From: UMGS1696 sp964463375
GTDB lineage: Bacteria; Bacillota; Clostridia; Oscillospirales; CAG-272
Assembly: GCA_964463375.1 (NCBI GenBank)
Contig: CAYXBQ010000003.1
Location: forward strand, 62,001-126,000
Reading direction: 5' to 3'
Length of the DNA stretch: 64,000 nt
A program made the position numbers and the translations under genes. Numbering within the stretch: position 1 is the stretch's first letter; every line of letters begins with the position of its first letter. Shown here piece by piece: positions 17,154 through 25,026 of this stretch. The notes under the pieces are model-generated. The model had not been told where the DNA came from and did no database searches. It saw nothing but the letters and a program-made list of their open reading frames with translations.

Positions 17154-17583
17154 GCTGTTCTTTTTCCAGCTTGGCCTGGTAGCCGCAGGGAGATTTGTAG
17201 AACGTCACCAGATCGATCCGGTATCGTGTATCCCCATCCCCCTTCCGAAACCCGATCTTTTCCGCAAAGGCCGTATCGCAGGCACCTTCCTCCAGCACCA
17301 TAGCACCACAGCCGCACCGGTGGGTGAACTCCATAGCCGTGCGGATCATGATGGTCATGACTTCCTCGTCAAAGGTCCCCGGAAAGGGTACCAGCTGATG
17401 CACAAGCCCGTAGCCTTCCCGCAGAGTGAACTGACATACCCCCAGGATCCCGGTGATCTGGGTGCCGTCCTCGTTTAGGTCCGCTGCAAAATAGGCAAAA
17501 TCCTCTGCCACATAGGGACAGGCACACGCCGCACACAGCGCCTCCTGTACACCCTTGTCTTCCACTGGTCGAATCACAAACAT
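17143..17583 (-). CDS. GNAT-like acetyltransferase
   Basis: A 146-residue protein with weak GNAT features: a central beta-rich region (ILGVCQFTLREGYGLVHQLV) and a late motif AFAEKIGFRKGDG, like the conserved A-x-x-x-GF segment of acetyltransferases. Substrate unknown. The ATG at 17583 is chosen because AAAGAGGGAC lies before it and because it starts 15 bp after the upstream stop. It overlaps glxK, so the two are translationally linked. Confidence 0.6.
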   Translation of the reverse strand: MFVIRPVEDKGVQEALCAACACPYVAEDFAYFAADLNEDGTQITGILGVCQFTLREGYGLVHQLVPFPGTFDEEVMTIMIRTAMEFTHRCGCGAMVLEEGACDTAFAEKIGFRKGDGDTRYRIDLVTFYKSPCGYQAKLEKEQHGQ

Positions 17584-17597
17584 ATGCAAGTCCCTCT

Positions 17598-18344
17598 TTA
17601 CTGAATGTCCTTGAGATACTGGATCTCGTCTTCCGTCAAATACCGCCATTTGCCCGCCGGCAGCGTGCCCAGCTCGATCTTGCCCATCCGGATCCGGGTC
17701 AACGCCAGCACCTTTTTGTCGTGTGCCTCACACATCCGACGGATCTGCCGATTTCGTCCCTCAAACAGGGTGAACTGCACCACCGTAGCCGGCTGGTTCT
17801 GGCAGATGCACGTGGCGATCCGCTGGGTCTCCACAGGCCGTGTCATTCGTCCGTCGATGTCGATGGGTTCGCCCAGGGCCTTGATCTCGCTTTGGCTGAG
17901 CTTGCCGGGAAGGGTTGCCAGATACACCTTCTCCACCGCATGGGAAGGGTGCGTCAGCTTGTTGGTCAGGTCACCGTCGTCGGTACACAGCAGCAGCCCG
18001 TCCGAATACATGTCCAGCCGCCCCACCGGATACAGCCGCTTCTTCACGCCGGAGAGCAGCGCCGCAATGGAGGGACGGCCCTTTTCGTCTGCAAGCGTGG
18101 TCACATAGCCCACCGGCTTGTGCAGCAGGATGTAGGTGTATTCCCGCTTCCCATGGACCAGCGGCATACAGATCCGCTTCTTATTTAAGCACACAATGTC
18201 GTGTACCGGATCCACCTTTTGTCCCAGCACCGCCACCTCGCCATTGACGGTGACACGTCCTGCCTTGATCTCTTCCTCCGCAGCCCGCCGAGACAAAACG
18301 CCGCAGTCGCTGAGGTATTTTTGTAGTCGAATTTCTTCTGTCAT
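17598..18344 (-). CDS. rluB: Pseudouridine synthase, RsuA/RluB family
   Basis: A 248-residue rRNA-modifying enzyme. The N-terminal S4 RNA-binding domain (IRLQKYLSDCGVLSRRAAEEEIKAGRVTVNG) is followed by the catalytic domain. The nucleophilic aspartate is in GRLDMYSDGLLL near residue 105, and EGRNRQIRRMCEA is near residue 200. The family converts a specific rRNA uridine to pseudouridine. RluB or RsuA specificity cannot be settled by eye. It is cotranscribed with the D,D-carboxypeptidase gene 42 bp upstream. Confidence 0.92.
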   Translation of the reverse strand: MTEEIRLQKYLSDCGVLSRRAAEEEIKAGRVTVNGEVAVLGQKVDPVHDIVCLNKKRICMPLVHGKREYTYILLHKPVGYVTTLADEKGRPSIAALLSGVKKRLYPVGRLDMYSDGLLLCTDDGDLTNKLTHPSHAVEKVYLATLPGKLSQSEIKALGEPIDIDGRMTRPVETQRIATCICQNQPATVVQFTLFEGRNRQIRRMCEAHDKKVLALTRIRMGKIELGTLPAGKWRYLTEDEIQYLKDIQ

Positions 18345-18386
18345 GGTGTATATCCTATCGTAAAATGTCGTGTAAAGCTGCCAAAA

Positions 18387-19493
18387 CTAAAAATTCAAGA
18401 GCCGTTCCAAAAGTCCCATCTCCCGCACCGGTGCCTCCACGCTATCCACAGCCGTCAGCGGCAGTAGCGCCACTTCACGTCCGTCGGCAAAAAACCGTAC
18501 CGCACCGACCACCTGTCCGGCAGCAATGGGCGCAAAATAGATCCCGGTGCTTTCCACCTGCCTTGTGATCGTGGTCCCCACCGGCAGCACCAGCGTCAGC
18601 CCATCCGGATTGACCGCCAGCAGCTCTCCTCCCACGCAGGGCAGCGATACCGCTACCTCGCCGGGGGAGGCCAACGACAGGGCTGTGTACCGGGTGAAGC
18701 CATAGTCCAGCATGAGCCGGTGATCCTGCCAGTCGTCGGGGGCATCCAGCGTCACTGCCACCAGCCGCACCCCGTCCTGCTCCGCTGCCGAAACGAGACA
18801 ACGGCCGCTGTGCTTGGTGAAGCCGGTCTTCACGCCGATCACATCCCCATAGTGCCGCAGGAGCCGGTTGTGGTTCACCAGCACACGGGTACCCTCGCCA
18901 TCCCCCAGCGGAATGGTGTACCGGGTCGTTTTCACGATCTTTGCAAAGGTGGGCTCCTCCAGCGCATGGGCAGCCAGCCTTGCCAGATCCAGTGCCGTGG
19001 TGTAATGCTCTGGATCGTCCAGCCCGTGGGGATTGGTGAAGTGGGTGTCGGTCAGCCCCAGGGCCGCCGCCGTGGCATTCATCCGCTGGGCAAAGGCCTC
19101 CACACTGCCATCCACCAAGATCGCCACAGCCGTAGCCGCATCGTTGGCACTTTCCAAAAGCACCGCATACAGCAGCTCCTCTATGGTCAAATGCTCCCCG
19201 GCCTGCAAATAGATAGACGACCCTTCGATCCCCACAGCCGCCGGGGGAATGGCATACACCGTTTGCAGGTCCGGTACCGCTTCGATGGCAGCCAGCGCCG
19301 TCATGATCTTGGTGGTACTGGCCATGGGCAGCCGCTCCGTGCCGTTCCGACTGTACACCACATCCCCACTGGTGGGCTCCAGCAGTACAGCCGCATGGGC
19401 CGAGACCTGCACCGGATCCGCCAAAATGGGGCAGGGAACCATGGCAAGGACAAAAAGCAGCGCAAGACATCCGGACAAAATACGAAAACGCAT
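18387..19493 (-). CDS. D-alanyl-D-alanine carboxypeptidase (penicillin-binding protein, DacB/DacF type)
   Basis: A 368-residue secreted serine peptidase that trims the terminal D-Ala of peptidoglycan stem peptides. A cleavable signal peptide (ILSGCLALLFVLAMVPCPILA) is followed by all three active-site motifs: STTK (ASTTKIMTA), S-x-N (ESANDAATA) and KTG (GVKTGFTKHSGRC). A C-terminal PBP5-like beta domain ends in a short amphipathic tail. The start follows AAGGAG. Its place beside ytfJ and scpAB parallels Bacillus sporulation loci, so a spore-cortex role is plausible but not proven. Confidence 0.93.
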   Translation of the reverse strand: MRFRILSGCLALLFVLAMVPCPILADPVQVSAHAAVLLEPTSGDVVYSRNGTERLPMASTTKIMTALAAIEAVPDLQTVYAIPPAAVGIEGSSIYLQAGEHLTIEELLYAVLLESANDAATAVAILVDGSVEAFAQRMNATAAALGLTDTHFTNPHGLDDPEHYTTALDLARLAAHALEEPTFAKIVKTTRYTIPLGDGEGTRVLVNHNRLLRHYGDVIGVKTGFTKHSGRCLVSAAEQDGVRLVAVTLDAPDDWQDHRLMLDYGFTRYTALSLASPGEVAVSLPCVGGELLAVNPDGLTLVLPVGTTITRQVESTGIYFAPIAAGQVVGAVRFFADGREVALLPLTAVDSVEAPVREMGLLERLLNF

Positions 19494-19579
19494 ACATACT
19501 CCTTATGAGAAATGGTCTTTGTCTCATAGTATGTCAGCACTTGCCGCCGTCCATGCATCCGGTCCGGTGGGAAAATGGG

Positions 19580-20011
19580 TCAGATCTGCGTTTCTTCGTC
19601 TTTCTTGGCAAAAACTTCCTTGACCCGCTCGATCAGCTCCGGCGACCGTTCGATCAAATTGATCACGGAGGACACCGGATCGTTGGCGACCGCCGTGGGA
19701 TTGTTCACGTTCAGCATATTCACGTTGCCGTCCTTGCCGATCACCAAAAAGCCCACCGGAGACATGGTGATCCCGGTACCGCCACCACCGCCGAAATGCA
19801 GCCCACCGGCCTTGCCGTCTGCCGGTGCGTCTTTTTTGTCGTAGTCCACACCGCCGGAAGCATAGGCCACCGAAACCTTGGAGATGGGAATGATCGTGGT
19901 GCCGTTGGCGGTATTGATGGGTTCGCCAATGATGGTGTTGACATCCAACATGGAACGGATGCTGTCCAGAGAGGTCTTGTTCAAATCGTTGAGCTTGTTA
20001 AGTTCTGCCAT
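19580..20011 (-). CDS. ytfJ: GerW family sporulation protein YtfJ
   Basis: A 143-residue protein with the YtfJ signature: DVNTIIGEPINTANGTTIIPISKVSVAYASGG, then the glycine-rich FGGGGGTGITMSPVGFLVIG, and an ER..E..KEVFAKK tail. In Bacillus subtilis it is a forespore product needed for germination with some nutrients. An ATG at 20026 is in frame, but it is part of the ribosome site ATGGAGGAAACC that lies 8 bp before the ATG at 20011, so 20011 is chosen. It follows the DUF2953 gene, as in other Firmicutes. Confidence 0.92.
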   Translation of the reverse strand: MAELNKLNDLNKTSLDSIRSMLDVNTIIGEPINTANGTTIIPISKVSVAYASGGVDYDKKDAPADGKAGGLHFGGGGGTGITMSPVGFLVIGKDGNVNMLNVNNPTAVANDPVSSVINLIERSPELIERVKEVFAKKDEETQI

Positions 20012-20060
20012 ATCGGTTTCCTCCATGTATTTGTAGAAAATAGAATTTTAAGCTACCGGT

Positions 20061-20738
20061 TTATGCCTTGCGTTGCTGTAGCGAGATATACCGGAACACA
20101 AAACGAAGCAGGAGCGAGACGATCTGCCCCAGCCGGAGCATGAACGAAATATCCGCCCGCACCGTGGTCTTCTTCGCCAAAAAATCGGCACGGATCGTCA
20201 GCACCTCCGGCGCCGGCGGCACGAAGTGGGACGACTCCGAGAGGTATTCCAGCAGGCAAGCCAGGGACTGAGACAGGATGCCGTAGTGCAGTGCCGTGTC
20301 GGTGATCTCCTCCCCGCCGACCACTACCTCCAAATGGGCGATCTGACAGCGCAGGGCCCCGTACAGCTTGGGCAGCACATGGAACACACAACGCACCATG
20401 CATAAGATCCCCTCCAGCTTGTTCTCTTTTTTCTCCGCCTCCGCAGCCCCTTCCTGTAGCGCCTTGCGTTTGGAGGCGTTTTTTTTCTCCGCTTTGGGCT
20501 TTTTTGCCTGCTTTGCTTGTTTCGCCTGTTCCTTTGCCAGCCGCTTTTGGTGCTTGCGGTAGGTGAACTGGCGCAGATCCACAGGCTTTTCCACCTTTGG
20601 GATTCGCAGGAGCGCAAAAGGCCCCAGCAGGATCTGTACCACAAAAGCCTCGTCCACCCGGATCCGGATCCGCAGCGGCAGGGACAGCAGCAGGGCAAAA
20701 AGGCCAAAAACGATCAGAAGCCATGCAAACCAAGGCAT
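20061..20738 (-). CDS. DUF2953 domain-containing membrane-associated protein (YtfI-like)
   Basis: A 225-residue protein. An N-terminal transmembrane helix (MPWFAWLLIVFGLFALLLSLPL) leads to RIRIRVDEAFVVQILLGPFALLRIPK, then a charged Lys/Ala/Glu-rich coiled linker (residues ~60-105) and a helical C-terminal part. It matches the DUF2953 family usually encoded next to ytfJ in spore-formers. Function is unknown. It is cotranscribed between scpB and ytfJ. Confidence 0.8.
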   Translation of the reverse strand: MPWFAWLLIVFGLFALLLSLPLRIRIRVDEAFVVQILLGPFALLRIPKVEKPVDLRQFTYRKHQKRLAKEQAKQAKQAKKPKAEKKNASKRKALQEGAAEAEKKENKLEGILCMVRCVFHVLPKLYGALRCQIAHLEVVVGGEEITDTALHYGILSQSLACLLEYLSESSHFVPPAPEVLTIRADFLAKKTTVRADISFMLRLGQIVSLLLRFVFRYISLQQRKA

Positions 20739-20774
20739 ACCATACGCTCCTTTCGATCCGATTGTGGATGGATT

Positions 20775-21443
20775 TTAGTTCTCGCCATTCGTCTGTTCGG
20801 GGGAGGGCGGCGTGGGTACTGCATCGGTGCCTTCCTCCAAAAATGAGGTGTCCGGTGCGATCTCCACCTTTTCGCCGTTCTCGTTGCGGATCTGTACCGA
20901 CGGCAGCTCCCGCAGAGACCCCAGTCCAAAGACCCGCAGAAAATCCGGCGTGGTGCGATACAGCGTCGGCCGACCGGGTGCATCTAACTTCCCGCAGGGC
21001 TCGATCAGGTCCTTTTCCACCAGCGCATTCATGGCATAGGACGAATCCACGCCCCGCACCGTGTCCACAAAGGTCCTGGTGACCGGTTGGTTGTAGGCCA
21101 CCACCGCCAGGGCCTCCAGCAGTGACTGCGACAGCTTGCCGTTTCGCCGGATCCCCAGTGCTACCTTGATAAAATCGCCGTATTCCTCCCGAGTACAGAG
21201 CTGACAGCTGTCGGGAAAGGTGACCAGCAGGATCCCACGGGGGAGCGTGTCGGTATTGTTGTACAGCACCTTCCACTGCTCCACCACCTCTCGACAGGTC
21301 GTCACCGACAGGGACAAAGCCTCTGCCAGCTTCTCATAGGTCACCGGATGACCCGCCGCAAAGAGACAGGCCTCCAGTATGGCAAAATTTTCCGGGGAAA
21401 AGGCGGCAATGTCCTCGATCCGCAGCTGCGTGTTTCCTTCCAT
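20775..21443 (-). CDS. scpB: Segregation and condensation protein B
   Basis: A 222-residue winged-helix protein, partner of ScpA and SMC in chromosome condensation. It begins MEGNTQLRIEDIAAFSPENFAILEACLFAAGHPVTYEKLAEAL and carries the second winged-helix motif VAYNQPVTRTFVDTVRGVDSSYAMNALVEKDLIEPCG..DAPGRPTLYRTT. An acidic tail follows. The ATG at 21443 is used. An in-frame extension upstream lies inside scpA and is rejected. It is 29 bp after scpA. Confidence 0.95.
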   Translation of the reverse strand: MEGNTQLRIEDIAAFSPENFAILEACLFAAGHPVTYEKLAEALSLSVTTCREVVEQWKVLYNNTDTLPRGILLVTFPDSCQLCTREEYGDFIKVALGIRRNGKLSQSLLEALAVVAYNQPVTRTFVDTVRGVDSSYAMNALVEKDLIEPCGKLDAPGRPTLYRTTPDFLRVFGLGSLRELPSVQIRNENGEKVEIAPDTSFLEEGTDAVPTPPSPEQTNGEN

Positions 21444-21472
21444 GATGTATCCTTGCTTCTTATAAAGTAATT

Positions 21473-22267
21473 TTATTCCGCATAGTCTTCCAGTGCCGCC
21501 AGCTGTTCCTTGTCCGGCATCTTCAGCAGCAGTAGCGGCACATGACAACGAAGCTGCAACACCCCGCTGTCGCTGTACTCCCACTCCTCCGGCGGCAGTC
21601 CCACCGTCTGGGTCTTCATCAGCTCCAATATGGTGAGAAACTTGGCAATGATCTCCGACCGAGACGTAGAGGCACAAAAGTAATCGTCCAGGTATACCGA
21701 ACCCTGTTCCTGCAGTGTATCCAGCAGCCGGATCATGATCCCCTGTACCGCCACGTGGTTCTGGTGTACGATGGGTTCCAGCACCGACACCCGTTCCGCT
21801 GCCTCCGGTACCACACGGGATTCCGTCATGGCATGGATCAGCGCCGCCTGCAATACCGCCACATCGTGGTCAGCCACAAACCGGCGGTCCGGTGCAATGT
21901 CGTCCTGCTCCTTCGCCATCCGATCGCCGAACTGCTCGTACAGCATGGACAACTCCGTAGAGGCCAGCTTGGCACGTTGGTATTCCAGCACCGTATCCCG
22001 CAGCGCATCCCGTGGGTCTTCCTCTACCTCTGGGTTGCGGGGCAGCAGCATACGGCTCTTGATCAGCATCAGCTCGCTGGCCATGTAGAGAAACTCCGAT
22101 GCCACCTCCAGCCCCATTTCCAAATTGGCTCGGATGTAGGTCATGTATTGCTCACATAATAGCGCAATGGGAATGTCGTCGATGTTGATCTTGTGCTTTT
22201 GGATCAGGGTGAGCAGCAGATCCAGCGGCCCTTCGAACTGATCCAACTTATACTGTATGTTTTCCAT
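21473..22267 (-). CDS. scpA: Segregation and condensation protein A
   Basis: A 264-residue kleisin that bridges SMC heads. The family N-terminus YKLDQFEGPLDLLLTLIQKHKINIDDIPIALLCEQYMTYI is followed by EFLYMASELMLIKSRMLLP, an acidic linker and a C-terminal winged helix (RSEIIAKFLTILELMK). Length is normal. It starts 3 bp after the M50 protease stop, so the genes are tightly coupled. Confidence 0.96.
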   Translation of the reverse strand: MENIQYKLDQFEGPLDLLLTLIQKHKINIDDIPIALLCEQYMTYIRANLEMGLEVASEFLYMASELMLIKSRMLLPRNPEVEEDPRDALRDTVLEYQRAKLASTELSMLYEQFGDRMAKEQDDIAPDRRFVADHDVAVLQAALIHAMTESRVVPEAAERVSVLEPIVHQNHVAVQGIMIRLLDTLQEQGSVYLDDYFCASTSRSEIIAKFLTILELMKTQTVGLPPEEWEYSDSGVLQLRCHVPLLLLKMPDKEQLAALEDYAE

Positions 22268-22270
22268 GTG

Positions 22271-22936
22271 TCAAATAAACGGCAAAAGCTCCACCAGCCA
22301 GAATAGTCCACGAGCAAGCCCGTTGACCAAAAAGCTGAGGGGACGGTCGAGGAAGCCCAGGTACAAAAGCACCATCAGCCCAAACTGGATGTATCGCTCG
22401 TACCGCATGATGCCAAAGTAATATTTCGGCGGCAGGAACGTGAGAAAGATCCGAGAACCATCCAGCGGCGGCACCGGCAGCAGATTGAATACCGCCAGCG
22501 AAATGTTCAGGGTATAGAAATATTGTAAGAGCGTCAAAACGGAGATCTGGATGTTGAATACAAATCCCGTTGCCGGATGGGTGCTGAAGATCACGTAGAA
22601 GATTCGGAACAGTAGGATCCCGATAAACCCCATGCCCACGTTGGACACAGGCCCCGCCAAAGCCGTCAACGCCATATCCCGTTTGGGCTTTTTGAAATAT
22701 CGCGTGTCGATGGGGACAGGTGTCGCCCAGCCAAAGTGGAAGAAGATCATGCACAGCGTCCCAACGGGATCCAAATGCTTCAGGGGATTCAGCGTTAGCC
22801 GCCCCATCCGCTTGGCCGTGGGATCCCCCAGCTTCATCGCCATCCACCCATGCGCCACCTCATGTACGGTCAGCGCCAACAGGATGCAGGGCAGGGTGTA
22901 CAGAATGTCTCGGAGCGAAGAAAGAATCGTGCTCAA
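22271..22936 (-). CDS. Site-2 protease family membrane metallopeptidase (M50, YwhC-like)
   Basis: A 221-residue intramembrane protease. The zinc motif is HEVAHG near residue 25, followed by RMGRLTLNPLKHLDPVGTL, and the third ligand motif NLLPVPPLDGSRIF is near residue 137. At least four hydrophobic segments are visible. It is the short form lacking PDZ or CBS domains. Substrate unknown. It lies between lysA and scpA in one operon. Confidence 0.9.
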   Translation of the reverse strand: MSTILSSLRDILYTLPCILLALTVHEVAHGWMAMKLGDPTAKRMGRLTLNPLKHLDPVGTLCMIFFHFGWATPVPIDTRYFKKPKRDMALTALAGPVSNVGMGFIGILLFRIFYVIFSTHPATGFVFNIQISVLTLLQYFYTLNISLAVFNLLPVPPLDGSRIFLTFLPPKYYFGIMRYERYIQFGLMVLLYLGFLDRPLSFLVNGLARGLFWLVELLPFI

Positions 22937-22948
22937 TCGATCCCCTCC

Positions 22949-24247
22949 TTAGTCTTCCAGCGTCAGAAGATCGTCAAAGGTCTCCCGCCGTACCGCAACA
23001 GAGGCCTTCCCCTGTTCGATAAAGATCATAGGCGGTCGGGGGATCCGGTTGTAGTTGGAGGCCATGGAGTGGTTGTACGCACCGGTCACCAGCACCGCCA
23101 AATGAGAACCTCTCTCCGGCTTGGCAATGGAAATGCCTTCTGCCAACAGGTCACCGCTTTCGCAGCAGCGTCCCGCCAGCGTGCAGGGGAAGTCCGCCGG
23201 TGCATCTGCCTTGTCCGCATTGACGACGGTGTACTGGGACTGATACAGGGTGTACCGAGGGTTGTCGGGCATACCGCCGTCCACGGAAACATAGTTCCGG
23301 AACCCGGTCACCGACTTCACAGAACCCACCGTGTATACCGTAGCACCGGCGGCCGCCACGATGCTTCTGCCCGGCTCCATCATGATGGCAGGCTTCGGCA
23401 GCTGCATTTCGGCACAAATGGCATCGATCTCCTCGCCCAGGTCCCGGATGTTGGCAGCATAATCGATCTGGGGATCCGCTTCCGTATAGCGCACCCCAAA
23501 GCCGCCGCCGATGTTCAGGATCTTTGGCATATAGGACAGCTCTGCCCGCACTCTTGCCGTGAATGCCAGCATGATCTCAGCGGCTTCCCGGAAGGGTGCA
23601 ATGTCAAACAGCTGGGAGCCCACATGGCAGTGGAACCCATCCAAAACGAGGTTGTGCGCTGCCAACGCTGCCTGCACGAATTCCATGGCCTGCCCGGTCT
23701 GGATGGCCATACCGAACTTGGAGTCCACGTTGCCGGTGATGATCTTCTTGTGGGTGTGGGGGTCGATACCGGGGGTGATCCGCAGCAGGATGACCGCCTT
23801 TTTGCCCATTTCCCCGGCAATACGATCCAGGGCAGAGAGCTCGTCCAGCCCATCCACCACAATGTGCCCGACACCCAGCTCCAGCGCATACCGCAGATCC
23901 GCGTCGGTCTTGTTGTTGCCGTGGAAGAATACCTTTTCCATGGGGAATCCGGCAGCGTGGGCCGTGTGCAGCTCCCCACCGGAAACGCAGTCTGCCATCA
24001 GTCCTTCCTCCGCAATGACTGCGTACAGCTTCTTGATGCACAAAGCCTTCCCGGCATAAATGGGGGTGGAGTCCCCGCCGAAGTACCGGGCGAAATTCTC
24101 TTTGTACATCCGGCACATGGCACGCACAGCGTCCACGTCCAGGTAATAAGCGGGGGTGCCATAGGTCTCCGAGAGGGAAATGGCGTCCAGTCCCCCGATG
24201 GTCAGATGTCCCTTTTCGTTGGTATCAAATGTAGGATGCAGCAGCAT
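22949..24247 (-). CDS. lysA: Diaminopimelate decarboxylase
   Basis: A 432-residue PLP enzyme that makes lysine from meso-diaminopimelate, the last step of lysine synthesis. The PLP lysine is in IYAGKALCIKKL, and family blocks are FFHGNNKTDADLRYALELGVGHIVVD, FHCHVGSQLFD, ILNIGGGFGVRY and the C-terminal CCESGDLLAEG with VLVTGAYNHSMASNYNRIPRP. Complete and of normal length. It starts 56 bp downstream of engB. Confidence 0.97.
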   Translation of the reverse strand: MLLHPTFDTNEKGHLTIGGLDAISLSETYGTPAYYLDVDAVRAMCRMYKENFARYFGGDSTPIYAGKALCIKKLYAVIAEEGLMADCVSGGELHTAHAAGFPMEKVFFHGNNKTDADLRYALELGVGHIVVDGLDELSALDRIAGEMGKKAVILLRITPGIDPHTHKKIITGNVDSKFGMAIQTGQAMEFVQAALAAHNLVLDGFHCHVGSQLFDIAPFREAAEIMLAFTARVRAELSYMPKILNIGGGFGVRYTEADPQIDYAANIRDLGEEIDAICAEMQLPKPAIMMEPGRSIVAAAGATVYTVGSVKSVTGFRNYVSVDGGMPDNPRYTLYQSQYTVVNADKADAPADFPCTLAGRCCESGDLLAEGISIAKPERGSHLAVLVTGAYNHSMASNYNRIPRPPMIFIEQGKASVAVRRETFDDLLTLED

Positions 24248-24303
24248 ATATCGATCTCTACCCCATGGGGGCAGTCCTTTCTATAGGTAAGGTAAAATGA
24301 GGA

Positions 24304-24897
24304 TCAGTCCAGGATGGCCGCCGTGATCTTCTTCCACAGCTCCTCCCGTCCTTCTCCGCTTTTGGCAGAGTACAGGACGTAGGGCACCTCCGGCATATTC
24401 TCCTTCATAAAGTCTCCAAACTGGTTCCGTTCCGTCCGGTTCAGCTTGTCGCACTTGGTGCCCACCACAATAAAGTTGCACTGGGCTTCGGTCATGTATT
24501 CCAGCATATCCCAGTCGTCCTCCGTAGGCCCGACCCGGCTGTCGATGAGCTGACAGATCAGGCGTACGGAATCGAAGTTGGGATTGCTTGTAAAGTACCC
24601 GTCGGTCAGGGTGGACCATTTCTTCTGGTCCTCCTTGGTGCGCTTGGCATACCCATACCCCGGCAGGTCCACGAGGTACAGCTTCTTATCAATATTGTAG
24701 AAGTTCACCGTGATGGTCTTCCCCGGCTCCCCACTGACGCGTGCCAGGCTCTTGCGGTTCAGCAGGGAATTGATGAGGGAGCTTTTGCCCACATTGGATC
24801 GGCCGGAAAAGGCGATCTGGGGCAGTCTGTCCCCGGGAAACTGCTTGGGCAGGCCGGCAGACATTTGCAGTGTAGCATTGTTCAGATTCCACTTCAT
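24304..24897 (-). CDS. engB: Ribosome biogenesis GTP-binding protein EngB (YsxC)
   Basis: A 197-residue small GTPase needed for 50S subunit assembly. G motifs are clear: G1 GRSNVGKSS, G3 DLPGYGYAK, G4 TKCDK and G5 YSAKSGEG. The ATG at 24897 (MKWNLNNATLQMSAG) is preferred because AAGGAT lies about 10 bp before it and the family N-terminus starts here. Placement directly after lon is common in Firmicutes. Confidence 0.96.
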   Translation of the reverse strand: MKWNLNNATLQMSAGLPKQFPGDRLPQIAFSGRSNVGKSSLINSLLNRKSLARVSGEPGKTITVNFYNIDKKLYLVDLPGYGYAKRTKEDQKKWSTLTDGYFTSNPNFDSVRLICQLIDSRVGPTEDDWDMLEYMTEAQCNFIVVGTKCDKLNRTERNQFGDFMKENMPEVPYVLYSAKSGEGREELWKKITAAILD

Positions 24898-24963
24898 AGC
24901 TTTTCTATCCTTATGTTCACGCTGATCCACATAAGCTAACTATCGTTGGCTGCAGAAAATGAA

Positions 24964-24993
24964 CCAAAAAGCGGAGCTCTATGGTTTTTTTGG
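24964..24993. terminator. Weak inverted repeat between lon and engB
   Basis: CCAAAAA and TTTTTTTGG arms flank a GC-rich loop containing GCGGAGCTC. It could be a weak terminator or pause site for lon transcripts. Support is modest. Confidence 0.35.
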
Positions 24994-25026
24994 CGAGTTT
25001 TCGACTTTGATCAGCGTTTCCGTATC